Source: Yersinia intermedia
GTDB lineage: Bacteria; Pseudomonadota; Gammaproteobacteria; Enterobacterales; Enterobacteriaceae
Direction of reading: 5' to 3'
Assembly: GCF_900635455.1 (NCBI RefSeq)
Contig: NZ_LR134116.1
Span: 3,782,001-3,846,000 of the forward strand
DNA length: 64,000 nucleotides
Below are positions 30,570 through 40,351 of the stretch, piece by piece. Positions within the stretch are counted from its first letter, which is position 1; each line of letters starts with the position of its first letter. The notes beneath the pieces were generated by a model. The model was not told where the DNA came from and made no database searches. It saw only the letters and a program-made list of their open reading frames with translations. The translations under genes and the position numbers were made by a program.

Positions 30570-32114
30570 ATTTTTACCCGAGTAGCCAATTTCTGCCGTA
30601 AGGTACTGATTCGCGATGATAAATCAGATCGCGATAACAAAGCTGTCCGTGATGACACGGCCCGTGATGGCAGTGCGCGTAAAGATAAAGTGCCCGGTGA
30701 AGATAACGTGGCCCGCAAAGAGAAAAGGCCTGCCAGAACAAATACTGGCCGCAAGAATCATGCGGTGCCTGCTTCACAACAGAGTCTGATGACGATTATT
30801 CCGCGAGATCAGCACAATATTTCCCGTAGAGAGATCAGCGATAATGCGCTGAAGGTTCTCTATCGCCTGAATAAGTCAGGCTATGAAGCCTATCTGGTTG
30901 GCGGCGGCGTCCGCGACCTGTTACTGGGCAAAAAACCAAAAGATTTTGATATCACTACCAGCGCAACACCAGAACAAGTGCGGAAACTGTTCCGTAACTG
31001 CCGCCTGGTTGGCCGCCGTTTCCGCCTGGCCCATGTTATGTTTGGCCCGGAAATCATTGAAGTCGCCACTTTCCGTGGTCACCATGAGCAACAACCGGCA
31101 GAAGATAGCGACAAGAATTCTTCTCAGCAGGCGCAAAATGGCATGCTGCTGCGTGACAATATTTTCGGCACAATCGAAGATGATGCTCAACGGCGTGATT
31201 TCACCATTAACAGCCTCTACTACGGTATTTCTGATTTTGCCCTGCGTGATTACACCGGCGGTTTGCGTGATCTGAAAGAAGGTATTATCCGGCTGATTGG
31301 TGATCCTGAAACCCGTTACCGTGAAGATCCCGTGCGAATGCTGCGTGCTGTGCGCTTTGCCGCCAAATTGGATATGACGATCAGCCCAGAAACCGCTGAA
31401 CCGATCCCGCGCCTGGCCTCATTACTGCACGAGATCCCGCCAGCGCGCCTGTTTGAAGAATCACTCAAACTGTTGCAATCGGGTTATGGTTATAAAACCT
31501 ATTTAAAACTGTGTGAATATCAGTTGTTCCAGCCGTTATTCCCGCTGATTGCACGCAACTTTACTGAGTTGCATGACTCGCCGATGGAGCGCATTCTGGT
31601 TCAAGTGTTAAAAAACACTGACCACCGTTTGCATAATGATCAACGCGTCAACCCTGCGTTCTTATTTGCAGCTATGCTTTGGTATCCGCTGATTGAACAT
31701 GCGCAGAAACTGACGCAGGAAAGCGGTTTAGCGTATTACGATGCTTTTGCACTGGCAATGAACGATGTGCTGGATGAAGAATGCCGTTCGTTGGCCGTTC
31801 CAAAACGTATTACTTCGTTGGTACGCGATATCTGGTTACTGCAACTGCGCCTGTCTCGCCGTCAGGGTAAACGTGCGCACAAGTTGATGGAGCATCCAAA
31901 ATTCCGTGCAGCCTATGATCTGTTAGCACTGCGGGCTGAAGTGGAAAATAACCATGAATTGCTGCGTCTGACACAATGGTGGGGGGAATTCCAGGAAGCA
32001 ACACCGCTACAGCAGAAAACCATGTTGAATACGTTAGGGGCTGATCCGGCACCGAGGCGCTCTCGCCCTCGTCGCCCACGTAAGCCAGCAGCGCCACGCA
32101 AAGAAGGGGCATAA
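30570..32114 (+). CDS. pcnB: Poly(A) polymerase I, AUU start codon
   Basis: About 514 residues when started at ATT 30570-30572. PcnB adds poly(A) tails to RNA 3' ends and promotes decay; it also controls ColE1-type plasmid copy number through RNAI. There is no ATG near the 5' end, but the frame from ATT reads [14 protein letters not shown], matching the E. coli N-terminus, which also starts at AUU; GAGGTG lies 5-10 nt upstream. The nucleotidyltransferase core [34 protein letters not shown] and [11 protein letters not shown] follow, with a basic [10 protein letters not shown] tail. A charged Arg/Asp/Lys-rich insert (about 15-70) makes it longer than E. coli PcnB. Confidence 0.93.
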   Translation: MFTRVANFCRKVLIRDDKSDRDNKAVRDDTARDGSARKDKVPGEDNVARKEKRPARTNTGRKNHAVPASQQSLMTIIPRDQHNISRREISDNALKVLYRLNKSGYEAYLVGGGVRDLLLGKKPKDFDITTSATPEQVRKLFRNCRLVGRRFRLAHVMFGPEIIEVATFRGHHEQQPAEDSDKNSSQQAQNGMLLRDNIFGTIEDDAQRRDFTINSLYYGISDFALRDYTGGLRDLKEGIIRLIGDPETRYREDPVRMLRAVRFAAKLDMTISPETAEPIPRLASLLHEIPPARLFEESLKLLQSGYGYKTYLKLCEYQLFQPLFPLIARNFTELHDSPMERILVQVLKNTDHRLHNDQRVNPAFLFAAMLWYPLIEHAQKLTQESGLAYYDAFALAMNDVLDEECRSLAVPKRITSLVRDIWLLQLRLSRRQGKRAHKLMEHPKFRAAYDLLALRAEVENNHELLRLTQWWGEFQEATPLQQKTMLNTLGADPAPRRSRPRRPRKPAAPRKEGA

Positions 32115-32122
32115 TTCGTATC

Positions 32123-32602
32123 ATGATCCGGGTCTATATCGCGTTAGGCAGTAATCAGTCCATGCCACTGCAACAGGTTAAAACCGCTCTGGAAGCATTG
32201 GATCATCTGCCACGCACTCGGTTAGTTGCATGTTCGCCATTTTATCGCACCAAACCGTTAGGCCCACAAGATCAGCCGGATTTTCTTAATGCCGTGGTAG
32301 CGTTAGATACATCACTGCCACCTGAGCAACTGTTAGACCATACCCAAGCCATTGAACGCAATCAGGGCCGGGTAAGAAAAGAACAGCGCTGGGGGCCACG
32401 AACGCTGGATCTGGATATTATGCTGTATGGCTCACAGGTGATAACAACGGATCGCTTGATTGTGCCGCACTATGGTCTGAAAGAACGTGAGTTCATGCTC
32501 TACCCGCTGTCTGATATCGCACCTGACCTGATTTTCCCCGATGGCGAGGCATTATCAGCTCGCCTTAAATGCGTGGATAAAAATGGTCTGGTGCCTTGGT
32601 AA
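32123..32602 (+). CDS. folK: 6-hydroxymethyl-7,8-dihydropterin pyrophosphokinase
   Basis: 159 residues. HPPK transfers pyrophosphate from ATP to 6-hydroxymethyl-dihydropterin, a step in folate synthesis in the cytoplasm. The family signature RWGPRTLDLDIMLYG is present near residue 88, with the N-terminal YIALGSNQ and FYRTKPLGPQDQPDFLNAV. The gene starts 8 bp after pcnB and precedes panB, probably in one transcript. Confidence 0.97.
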   Translation: MIRVYIALGSNQSMPLQQVKTALEALDHLPRTRLVACSPFYRTKPLGPQDQPDFLNAVVALDTSLPPEQLLDHTQAIERNQGRVRKEQRWGPRTLDLDIMLYGSQVITTDRLIVPHYGLKEREFMLYPLSDIAPDLIFPDGEALSARLKCVDKNGLVPW

Positions 32603-32683
32603 GGCATACTTGCCAAATTCAACACATAATATCCCTATCTGATATCCCCTCCATCTTAACCCCTTGTCTCAGGAGAAAGAGTG

Positions 32684-33481
32684 ATGAAAAGCACCACCAT
32701 GAGCCACTTGCGTCAATGGAAACAAGAAAAGCGTAAGTTCGCTACATTGACCGCCTATGATGCCAGTTTTGCCCAGTTGTTTGCCGAGCAGGGTATTGAG
32801 GTACTGCTGGTGGGGGATTCGCTTGGTATGACGCTACAAGGGTTCGACTCAACGCTGCCGGTAACCACCGCTGATGTGGCTTATCACACCCGTGCAGTGC
32901 GTCGTGGCGCGCCTCATTGCCTGTTATTGGCAGACATGCCCTTCATGAGTTATGCCACACCAGAACACACATTCATCAATGCCGCAGAGTTGATGCGCGC
33001 CGGTGCTAATATGGTCAAACTGGAGGGGGGGAGTTGGCTGTGTGATACCGTGCGCATGCTGGCTGAGCGTGCCGTACCGGTGTGTGGCCATCTGGGGTTA
33101 ACCCCACAATCAGTTAATATTTTCGGTGGCTACAAAGTACAAGGCCGCGAAGAAGTTGCCGCTAACCAACTACTGAAAGATGCGCTGGCACTTGAAAATG
33201 CGGGAGCGCAATTATTAGTACTGGAATGCGTACCGGTAGAACTGGCAAAACGGGTTAGCGAAGAGTTAGCTATTCCAGTGATTGGTATTGGTGCTGGCAA
33301 TGTCACTGATGGGCAGATACTGGTTATGCATGATGCGCTGGGCATTACTGGCGGTCATACCCCTAAATTCAGTAAAAATTTCCTGGCACAAAGTGCAGGT
33401 GATATTCGCGCCGCCATTAAGCTGTATATTCAAGAAGTTGAAAGTGGTGCCTATCCAGCGGAAGAACATACATTCCAGTAA
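32684..33481 (+). CDS. panB: 3-methyl-2-oxobutanoate hydroxymethyltransferase
   Basis: 265 residues from ATG 32684 (the preceding GTG 32681 is less likely). PanB makes ketopantoate from alpha-ketoisovalerate and methylene-tetrahydrofolate, the first committed step to pantothenate. Motifs: [24 protein letters not shown] with metal-binding Asp, [23 protein letters not shown] and IGIGAG. CAGGAGAAAG precedes the start. It pairs with panC downstream. Confidence 0.97.
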   Translation: MKSTTMSHLRQWKQEKRKFATLTAYDASFAQLFAEQGIEVLLVGDSLGMTLQGFDSTLPVTTADVAYHTRAVRRGAPHCLLLADMPFMSYATPEHTFINAAELMRAGANMVKLEGGSWLCDTVRMLAERAVPVCGHLGLTPQSVNIFGGYKVQGREEVAANQLLKDALALENAGAQLLVLECVPVELAKRVSEELAIPVIGIGAGNVTDGQILVMHDALGITGGHTPKFSKNFLAQSAGDIRAAIKLYIQEVESGAYPAEEHTFQ

Positions 33482-33515
33482 CTTATTGTTGATAAAATAT
33501 TTAGGGGAACAAGGA

Positions 33516-34370
33516 ATGCTGATTATTGAAACCCTGCCGCTATTGCGCCAGCAAATTCGCCGTTGGCGTCAGGAAGGTAAGCGAGTTGCACTGGTGCCAA
33601 CCATGGGTAACCTGCATGAAGGGCATATGACATTAGTGGAAGATGCCAAAGCTCGCGCCGATGTGGTAGTAGTGAGTATTTTTGTTAATCCGCTGCAATT
33701 TGAACGCCCGGATGATTTAGTCCGCTACCCACGCACATTGCAGGAAGATTGTGAAAAGTTGACCCGTCATGGTGTGGATCTGGTATTCGCTCCTGCGGCA
33801 GTTGATGTCTATCCAGCCGGTCTGGAAAGCCAGACCTATGTCGACGTCCCTGCCCTGTCTACTATTTTAGAAGGTGCCAGTCGCCCCGGTCATTTCCGTG
33901 GTGTCGCGACTATCGTCAGCAAACTGTTCAATCTGGTGCAACCGGATGTTGCCTGTTTTGGCGAAAAAGATTATCAGCAACTGGCGCTGATCCGTAAAAT
34001 GGTGGCGGATATGGGCTATGACATCAATATTGTCGGGGTGCCGATTGTGCGGGCGAAAGATGGCCTGGCGCTGAGTTCCCGCAATGGCTATCTGACGGCT
34101 GAAGAGCGAAAAATCGCCCCGCAACTCAATAAGATAATGCAAGCGTTGGCCGAGAAACTGACCTTGGGCGAAAGGCTGATTGATGATTTGCTGGCTGATA
34201 CCGCAGAGCAATTACGCCATGCCGGTTTTACCCCAGATGAGTTGTTTATCCGTGATGCTCATACCTTGCAGCCGTTAACCGTAGACAGTCAACAAGCCGT
34301 TATTCTGATGGCCGCCTGGCTGGGTAAAGCGCGCCTGATTGATAACCAACAGGTTGATTTGCTGAGTTAA
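33516..34370 (+). CDS. panC: Pantothenate synthetase
   Basis: 284 residues from ATG 33516 ([15 protein letters not shown]); the frame extends back into panB but AGGAACAAGGA places the start here. PanC condenses pantoate with beta-alanine using ATP. ATP-binding HxGH appears as NLHEGHMTL, with PTMGNL before it; FGEKDYQQL and the KMSKS-like [10 protein letters not shown] follow. beta-Alanine comes from panD, which here is separated from panC by the effector-like gene. Confidence 0.97.
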   Translation: MLIIETLPLLRQQIRRWRQEGKRVALVPTMGNLHEGHMTLVEDAKARADVVVVSIFVNPLQFERPDDLVRYPRTLQEDCEKLTRHGVDLVFAPAAVDVYPAGLESQTYVDVPALSTILEGASRPGHFRGVATIVSKLFNLVQPDVACFGEKDYQQLALIRKMVADMGYDINIVGVPIVRAKDGLALSSRNGYLTAEERKIAPQLNKIMQALAEKLTLGERLIDDLLADTAEQLRHAGFTPDELFIRDAHTLQPLTVDSQQAVILMAAWLGKARLIDNQQVDLLS

Positions 34371-34523
34371 CCGCTAATTGCGGTGAATACCGGTATAGCC
34401 CAGTTTTCACCGCATATCCCCCTTCCCTGGTCCTTTTATTCTTCACCACATAAGGTGTTAACCCGAAAGCATTTTCCCTGCCTTTTGTATGTAATACATC
34501 GCATAAATAAAAGGGGATTGAAG

Positions 34524-35069
34524 ATGGGAATTAGGGTTGGAAATCATCTGTTTTCCACTGAGATTAGTCACTCAGTCATCGCAAATATAGCGCAAAACAC
34601 AACATCACCATTGATGAGTCTATGGGAGAGAATAAAGGACTTTTTCTGTTGTACCCATCAGGCTGAAGCATTGGATTGTCTCTATCAACTGTACCATCCT
34701 CTGAATAATACCGATGGAATGAACCCTGAGGAAATTCGCAGCAACATAGCAAAAACCTTTAATCAATTAAAACAGTTCGCAGCACCAGGATATAAAGATA
34801 GATTTTCTCAGCCTAAGGGGTCTAATAACCAAGAGCAACATTTCGCTATTACTGGTGAGAATAGCGAATTTATATTAAATATAAGCATTAACATTAGCAC
34901 CAATAGATACTCAATCGCCGCCCATAATTGCACCAAAGCATCCCTATTTTTGCAACCAACACCGGCACAAGCAACCGAGAGACTATGGGATAGTGGGTTT
35001 GATAACATAACCCTGTTCAGCTATCCTCAGCCCCGTTTTAAACCCCTGTTTTTATCACTCAATCGCTGA
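34524..35069 (+). CDS. Type III effector-like protein: stand-alone SPI-2-type translocation domain
   Basis: 181 residues from ATG 34524 (MGIRVGNHLFSTEIS) with AAGGGG upstream. Residues 34-41 read WERIKDFF, a variant of WEK(I/M)xxFF, the N-terminal translocation motif of Salmonella SPI-2 effectors (SspH1/2, SlrP, SseI, SseJ, SifA/B). The next stretch, FFCCTHQAEALDCLYQLYHP, closely resembles [20 protein letters not shown] as I recall it in SspH2, and similarity appears to continue through FAITGENSEFILNIS. In Salmonella this region is about 140 residues and precedes an LRR/E3 ligase, deamidase or lipase domain; here only a short tail follows. The gene is AT-richer than its neighbours and has no E. 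coli counterpart between panC and panD. Effector function is inference; the secretion apparatus is not in this window. Confidence 0.75.
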   Translation: MGIRVGNHLFSTEISHSVIANIAQNTTSPLMSLWERIKDFFCCTHQAEALDCLYQLYHPLNNTDGMNPEEIRSNIAKTFNQLKQFAAPGYKDRFSQPKGSNNQEQHFAITGENSEFILNISINISTNRYSIAAHNCTKASLFLQPTPAQATERLWDSGFDNITLFSYPQPRFKPLFLSLNR

Positions 35070-35185
35070 GTCATAGACAAGCGGTATAAAATCAGCAAAA
35101 CTGGATGCTTCTCCCTAAATCAATCGATGATGGGATAGGATGCCAGACTTATTCTGGGTAATAACCGGGGTCAAAGGTAAGAGTT

Positions 35186-35566
35186 ATGATACGCACTATG
35201 TTGCAAGGCAAACTGCATCGGGTCAAAGTCACTCAAGCTGATTTGCACTATGAAGGTTCCTGCGCTATCGATCAGGATTTTCTGGAAGCCGCTGGCATTC
35301 TGGAATACGAAGCCATTGATATTTATAACGTTGATAATGGTCAGCGTTTCTCAACTTATGCCATCGCCGCCGAACGTGGTTCACGGATTATCTCGGTGAA
35401 CGGTGCCGCAGCACGTTGTGCTTGTGTCGGTGATAAGCTGATCATCTGTTCCTACGTACAGATGTCTGATGCTGATGCCCGATTGCACCACCCTAAAGTG
35501 GCGTATTTTGAAGGCCAGAATCAACTGCAACGCAAAGCCAAAGCGGTACCGGTTCAAGTCGCTTAG
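35186..35566 (+). CDS. panD: Aspartate 1-decarboxylase
   Basis: 126 residues. PanD decarboxylates aspartate to beta-alanine for pantothenate synthesis. It is a pyruvoyl enzyme made by self-cleavage between Gly24 and Ser25; HYEGSCAID at that place is intact. N72-type motif [13 protein letters not shown] and the C-terminal [13 protein letters not shown] fit the family. It has its own 116-bp upstream gap after the effector-like gene and a strong terminator downstream. Confidence 0.97.
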   Translation: MIRTMLQGKLHRVKVTQADLHYEGSCAIDQDFLEAAGILEYEAIDIYNVDNGQRFSTYAIAAERGSRIISVNGAAARCACVGDKLIICSYVQMSDADARLHHPKVAYFEGQNQLQRKAKAVPVQVA

Positions 35567-35594
35567 TTGCCCTTCATACGTGTAGTTGCACCAT

Positions 35595-35626
35595 AAAAAA
35601 GGCGCTTAAACAAAAGCGCCTTTTTC
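35595..35626. terminator. Bidirectional terminator between panD and yadE
   Basis: Arms aaaaaaggcgctt and aaagcgcctttttt around a short loop; A-run on one side and T-run on the other. It lies between the convergent panD (+) and yadE (-) 3' ends. Confidence 0.85.
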
Positions 35627-35653
35627 ACACCGTAAAATCATACCAGCCAGCAG

Positions 35654-36964
35654 CTAATCTGATTCCATCACCGCCGGTGCAGCAGGTATCGATACTTGAC
35701 CCGGCTCATTGGCAATACGTGCGGCCATGGTCGGTATTGAATCAGTCCGTAAAATATACAATCGCTTAAGAGTATACGGATTATCGCCCGGTTTTACCTT
35801 ACCTTGCATGGTAGTCACCGCTAAATGGAACCCTGCATTCTTTGCGGCATCAATAGCGGTTTGGTTAAAGCCACCAAAGGGATACGACAGAAAAATTACG
35901 TGCGGATTAAATTGAGATAACGCTCTTCGTGAGTGTTCAAAGTCAAAAACAATATTGTGATAAGAACGGCTCAATAAGATAGGGTTACGTTTATTATCAG
36001 TCCGGTGTAAAAAATGGGTATGAGACTGAACATCAAATACATCCTGAATCTCTTTCAGTTCAGAAATACTCATAAACTGTAATGAGTCAGGGTTCCATTT
36101 TTGTGGGTGGCGCTTAATGCGTGATGAAATAATAAACGCAGTGGCCCGGAAGCCGTTTTCTTTCAAAATCGGATAAGCGTAGCGGTGAACCGATTTAAGG
36201 CCATCATCAAATGTCAGGACGACAACTTTCGCGGGCAGATTAATCTTGTTATTGAGATAACCTTCAAGCTGATAGAGCGAAATCGTGTCGTAACCTGTCT
36301 GCTTGAGATAGGTCATCTGGTTACTGAATGCCGCATCAGAGGTGGTCGTTGATGTGTTGAGGAAACGTTTATTTTCCTCATTTTTCAACATATGGTGATA
36401 GGTCAAGATCGGAATGCCATTATCGATTTCAGCATCGGCACTACTCACATACCCTAAACGATCGCCGATATTCACCTGATACCAAGTATTTCCTAACCGA
36501 TCTTTCAACTTACCTATAATAGGGTAGCGCAAGTTATCTACCAGCGTAGCAAACTGCTCGCTGCGCACATCCGCCGCCAGATAAACCGGGGTTTCACGCT
36601 TGATCAGTATATTTTGATTTGGCAGCGGTTTATTCAAATCGCCCAAGATATCGTTGGTTTTTCGTTCTTTGTTGATATCTTTTAAATCGTCTTTATCAAT
36701 AAAGCCGATACCATTGCCAAATTTAAATTCATAGTATTCTGCAGCAGCTGGCAAAACCTGGATAAGTTGGTCTTCTTTAATTTCACCGACAGGAATGACC
36801 TTCTCACCAACCAGTGAGTATATTTCGCTATCACGCTGTGCAACCATAAATTTCGGCGTAAGAGTTGCTTGATCAGGTAAGAGATCTGCATGGGTTGCCG
36901 GTATCATTACCGACATGACAAGACCGAGTAGCATCCCAATAGCTATTCTGTTTTTATGCCACAT
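35654..36964 (-). CDS. yadE: Polysaccharide deacetylase family protein (YadE-like)
   Basis: About 436 residues if started at ATG 36962-36964 ([20 protein letters not shown]); upstream in-frame ATGs exist to 37027 and ribosome binding sites are weak, so the start is uncertain. A signal sequence ends near ATHA|DLL. Two SH3-like modules are likely in the N-terminal half (about 30-185; inference). The C-terminal half is a NodB-type deacetylase: VVLTFDDGL with catalytic Asp-Asp, the metal-binding QSHTHFLH, and SYPFGG. Substrate unknown; a cell-surface or peptidoglycan sugar is plausible. E. coli has yadE next to panD as well. Confidence 0.87.
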   Translation of the reverse strand: MWHKNRIAIGMLLGLVMSVMIPATHADLLPDQATLTPKFMVAQRDSEIYSLVGEKVIPVGEIKEDQLIQVLPAAAEYYEFKFGNGIGFIDKDDLKDINKERKTNDILGDLNKPLPNQNILIKRETPVYLAADVRSEQFATLVDNLRYPIIGKLKDRLGNTWYQVNIGDRLGYVSSADAEIDNGIPILTYHHMLKNEENKRFLNTSTTTSDAAFSNQMTYLKQTGYDTISLYQLEGYLNNKINLPAKVVVLTFDDGLKSVHRYAYPILKENGFRATAFIISSRIKRHPQKWNPDSLQFMSISELKEIQDVFDVQSHTHFLHRTDNKRNPILLSRSYHNIVFDFEHSRRALSQFNPHVIFLSYPFGGFNQTAIDAAKNAGFHLAVTTMQGKVKPGDNPYTLKRLYILRTDSIPTMAARIANEPGQVSIPAAPAVMESD

Positions 36965-37143
36965 TATCGTTCTACTTATGCGCATTTGGCGCTGCATTGA
37001 AAAGGGGAAAATCCGGTGCGCCAGCATAGCACGAGACGCAGGAAGTTGAGAAAGATGATATTAGATGGAGACATTATTTATTACGATTAAATTCCAGCAT
37101 TAACAACAATTAACTAACTAATAATTCACGATCAATCTTTGCT

Positions 37144-37517
37144 AATAACCAAAGCCATTGGCGTTACAGCAAGGCGGCAAGTCAACGCATCCCGATGAGC
37201 TTACATAAGTAAGTGATTCGGGTAAGTGAACGTAGCCAACACCGCTGTAACGTCAAGGCCGAAAAGAATACCCAAAGTCATTGGCGTTACAGCAAGGCGG
37301 CAAGTCAGCGCATCCCGATGAGCTTACATAAGTAAGTGATTCGGGTAAGTGAACGTAGCCAACACCGCTGTAACGTCAAGGCCGAAAAGAATACCCAAAG
37401 CCATTGGCGTTACAGCAAGGCGGCAAGTCAGCGCATCCCGATGAGCTTACATAAGTAAGTGATTCGGGTAAGTGAACGTAGCCAACACCGCTGTAACGTC
37501 AAGGTCGAAGGGTATTA
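37144..37517. repeat. Three tandem ERIC elements (123-bp period)
   Basis: Three head-to-tail copies, 37146-37268, 37269-37391 and 37392-37516, are nearly identical and exactly 123 bp apart. Each has ccattggcgttacagcaaggcggcaag at the left, the core cccgatgagcttacataagtaagtgattcggg, and caacaccgctgtaacgtcaaggc at the right. The last copy ends in gggtat and its end overlaps the yadH stop codon (37515-37517). The gap 36965-37145 before them holds nothing I recognise. Confidence 0.93.
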
Positions 37518-38285
37518 GGTACGTAGCCCACGACCACGCTCTATCAAATACCAAGCCCACGCATAAAACACCGCGATGAATACCACCAAAACACCAATGG
37601 TCAGTACCAGTGGTACATCTGAGATACCGAGGAACCCATAACGGAAGCCGCTGATCATGTACACAATGGGGTTTAGCTTCGATACCGCCTGCCAGAATGG
37701 TGGCAGTAATGATAGTGAGTAAAAGACCCCGCCCAGATACGTCAAGGGGGTTAGCACAAAAGTAGGTACCAGGCTGATATCATCGAACGTCTTGGCAAAT
37801 ACCGCATTCAGTAACCCACCGAGGGAAAACAGAATGGCCGTCAGCATCAATGTCAGAGCAATCATTGACCAAGAGTGGACATGCAACGGTACGAAGAACA
37901 GCGAGATAATCGTTACCAGAATACCGACACAGATCCCACGGGCGACCCCACCGCCGACATAACCAATAATCACAATATGTGTGGGGACCGGTGCTACCAG
38001 CAACTCTTCGATACTGCGCTGGAATTTAGCACCAAAGAACGATGCCGCGACGTTAGCATATGAGTTGGTGATCACCGCCATCATAATCAGGCCGGGAACG
38101 ATAAATTGCATATAATCAAAACCGCCCATATCACCAATTCGGGCACCAATCAGGTTACCGAAAATAACGAAATAGAGCGACATGGTTATCACCGGTGGTA
38201 CCAGTGTTTGAATCCAGATACGTGCAAATCGCGTGATTTCTTTGATCCAAATACTCTGTAATGCTACCCAATAAAGGCGGGTCAT
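37515..38285 (-). CDS. yadH: ABC-2 type transporter permease YadH
   Basis: 256 residues with six predicted membrane helices and the ABC-2 signature region SFFGAKFQRSIEELLVAPVP. It pairs with the ATPase YadG to export an unknown substrate across the inner membrane. The start overlaps the yadG stop (ATGA), indicating coupling. The C-terminus ...ERGRGLRT ends at a TAA whose bases lie at the right end of the third tandem ERIC, so the element abuts the coding end. Confidence 0.93.
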   Translation of the reverse strand: MTRLYWVALQSIWIKEITRFARIWIQTLVPPVITMSLYFVIFGNLIGARIGDMGGFDYMQFIVPGLIMMAVITNSYANVAASFFGAKFQRSIEELLVAPVPTHIVIIGYVGGGVARGICVGILVTIISLFFVPLHVHSWSMIALTLMLTAILFSLGGLLNAVFAKTFDDISLVPTFVLTPLTYLGGVFYSLSLLPPFWQAVSKLNPIVYMISGFRYGFLGISDVPLVLTIGVLVVFIAVFYAWAWYLIERGRGLRT

Positions 38286-39208
38286 GCTTTCTCTCCCCCG
38301 TTACCATTAACCAAGGTGACAAATAACTCTTCCAGACGGTTGGCCTTGTTACGCATACTTTGTACCTGAATACCCTGAGCGTTCAGTTGACTGAATAAAC
38401 CATTCAGACCTTGCTCACGCTTAACATCAACCTCCAACGTTGAGGTGTCCGTCAGGCGATAACTATAACCTTCCAGCTTAGGTAGCGGGCTTTTAATACC
38501 TAAATCAAAAATAAAGGTTTCTGACTCAAGTTTGCCAAGCAACTGTTTCATGGTGGTATTTTCCACCAACTCACCATTTTGGATAATGCCAATGTTACGG
38601 CACAGCATTTCTGCTTCTTCCAGATAGTGGGTAGTCAGAATGATGGTAGTCCCCTGCGCATTCAGCTCTTTCAGGAACCCCCACATTGAGCGGCGCAACT
38701 CGATATCCACCCCAGCAGTAGGTTCATCGAGGATCAGCAACTTTGGCTCATGCATCAGCGCACGGGCAATCATCAAACGGCGCTTCATCCCGCCCGACAG
38801 CCGGATAGCCCGCTCATTGCGTTTGCTCCACAAATCCAACTGAGTGAGATATTTCTCCGCACGTTGCAACGCTTCGCGCCGTGTGACACCGTAATACCCA
38901 GCTTGGGTAATCACAATTTGCAACACCGTCTCGAATGGGTTGAAGTTAAACTCCTGTGGCACTAACCCAAGTTGGCGTTTGGCATTCACGATATCACTAT
39001 CAATATCATAACCAAAGACCTGCACCTTACCGGACGTTTTGTTCACTAATGAACTGATAATGCCAATGGTGGTAGATTTACCCGCGCCATTCGGCCCAAG
39101 CAAGGCATAAAAGTCACCTGCCTCTACGTGCAGATCAATGCCACGCAGCGCATGAACGCCGCCAGCATAGGTTTTGGTCAGTTGCGTTATTTCCAGTGCA
39201 TATGTCAT
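38282..39208 (-). CDS. yadG: ABC transporter ATP-binding protein YadG
   Basis: 308 residues. The ATPase partner of YadH. Walker A LGPNGAGKSTT, signature RLSGGMKRRLMIARAL, Walker B LLILDEPTAGVD and the switch His in LTTHYLEEAE are intact; a C-terminal DUF-like tail of about 70 residues (LEVDVKREQGLNGLFSQL) is typical of drug/polysaccharide exporters. It is divergent from can. Confidence 0.95.
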   Translation of the reverse strand: MTYALEITQLTKTYAGGVHALRGIDLHVEAGDFYALLGPNGAGKSTTIGIISSLVNKTSGKVQVFGYDIDSDIVNAKRQLGLVPQEFNFNPFETVLQIVITQAGYYGVTRREALQRAEKYLTQLDLWSKRNERAIRLSGGMKRRLMIARALMHEPKLLILDEPTAGVDIELRRSMWGFLKELNAQGTTIILTTHYLEEAEMLCRNIGIIQNGELVENTTMKQLLGKLESETFIFDLGIKSPLPKLEGYSYRLTDTSTLEVDVKREQGLNGLFSQLNAQGIQVQSMRNKANRLEELFVTLVNGNGGEKA

Positions 39209-39447
39209 AAGTAAAAAAGAACCTTATTCTATGAGTTTCTCAGCGATAACAGCATGTCTATGCCTTGCTTAACCCACCTATCAGGGCAAGTTACGGGGAG
39301 CAAAAGGGATCATGTGTAGAGATACCGAGAAGATATTACGCAGACGAAAATTGCGCGATCAACAGGGCCACTGTTCCGATTTCAAAATCGTCATCCTTGC
39401 CGTATATTATCTTATCGCAATCCGTTCATTACAGGCTATTTACATTA

Positions 39448-40107
39448 ATGAAAGAAATAGAGAAGCTCCTCGCGAATAATGACATCTGGTCAAACACTAT
39501 CAGTAAAGATGACCCCGATTTTTTTGAGCACTTGGCGCAAGCCCAGAAACCCCGTTTTCTGTGGATTGGCTGTTCAGACAGCCGCGTCCCCGCAGAGCAG
39601 CTAACCGGGCTGAAGGCAGGTGAATTATTTGTTCACCGTAACGTTGCCAATCTGGTTATCCATACGGATCTGAATTGCCTGTCGGTTGTACAGTACGCTA
39701 TTGATGTTCTACAGGTCGAACACATCATTATCTGTGGTCACCTTGGTTGTGGCGGTGTCGAAGCGGCGATCAAAGGTGAAGAGATGGGCCTTATCGATAA
39801 CTGGTTACTGCATATTCGTGATCTTTGGTATAAACACAGCTCACTGCTGGGTGAGTTACCACAAGAAGAACGCAGTGATATGTTATGTAAAATCAACGTT
39901 GTGGAACAAGTCTATAACCTGGGTCATTCGACTATTGTCCGTTCCGCCTGGAAACGTGGGCAGAAAGCCATGATTCACGGCTGGGTCTATGGTATTGAAG
40001 ATGGCAAACTGACTGATTTGAAAGTCTCGGCCACCAGCCTCAGTAGCCTTGAAGTCCTTTACCGTGAAGCGATGGCAAAGTTACTGCAACCTAACAGAAA
40101 AGACTGA
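39448..40107 (+). CDS. can: Beta-carbonic anhydrase
   Basis: 219 residues from ATG 39448 ([15 protein letters not shown]); the frame opens at 39265 but the extra 61 codons are not conserved. Can interconverts CO2 and bicarbonate, needed for growth in air. Zinc ligands and the Asp-Arg dyad are in [11 protein letters not shown] and CGHLGCGGV. The divergent yadG start is 240 bp away. A hairpin (gagggtgt...acaccctc, about 40120-40140) follows the stop. Confidence 0.96.
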   Translation: MKEIEKLLANNDIWSNTISKDDPDFFEHLAQAQKPRFLWIGCSDSRVPAEQLTGLKAGELFVHRNVANLVIHTDLNCLSVVQYAIDVLQVEHIIICGHLGCGGVEAAIKGEEMGLIDNWLLHIRDLWYKHSSLLGELPQEERSDMLCKINVVEQVYNLGHSTIVRSAWKRGQKAMIHGWVYGIEDGKLTDLKVSATSLSSLEVLYREAMAKLLQPNRKD

Positions 40108-40174
40108 ACAGCCGCCAGGGAGGGTGTTCAAGCACACCCTCTCCCATCCCTAAATGCTGCTAAAGACACTCGAA

Positions 40175-40347
40175 CTCAAAATATTGACGTGCAGTGACCA
40201 GCGGCAAATAAGGCGTAGCGAGCTAAGTCAGTTTGAGTGCGCCCAGCACGCAAGAACCGGAGCGTACACCATGACTTTATAAATCAAGGCTACGTGAGGA
40301 TCCTGAGTACTGCGTAATCTCAAAATGGCGACGTACAGTAGCCGCTC
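40175..40347. repeat. Dispersed intergenic repeat, copy 2, flanked by direct repeats
   Basis: Shares GGCGTAGCGAGC, CCGGAGCGTACAC, TACGTGAGGA and CAGTAGCCG with copy 1 at 1251-1369, in the same order, but is longer. It is bounded by an imperfect direct repeat: ctcaaaatattgacgtgcagt (40175-40195) and ctcaaaatggcgacgtacagt (40319-40339). It fills most of the can-hpt gap. Confidence 0.6.
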
Positions 40348-40351
40348 CTGA

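Noticed and set aside
34383..34523. Upstream extension of the effector-like gene (GTG start)
   Set aside because: The extra 47 codons lack a ribosome binding site and are unlike the effector N-domain, whereas ATG 34524 has AAGGGG at the right distance and starts the homologous region.
37144..37517. Possible CRISPR array
   Set aside because: The 123-bp units follow one another without spacers and are ERIC elements with characteristic ends; no cas genes nearby.
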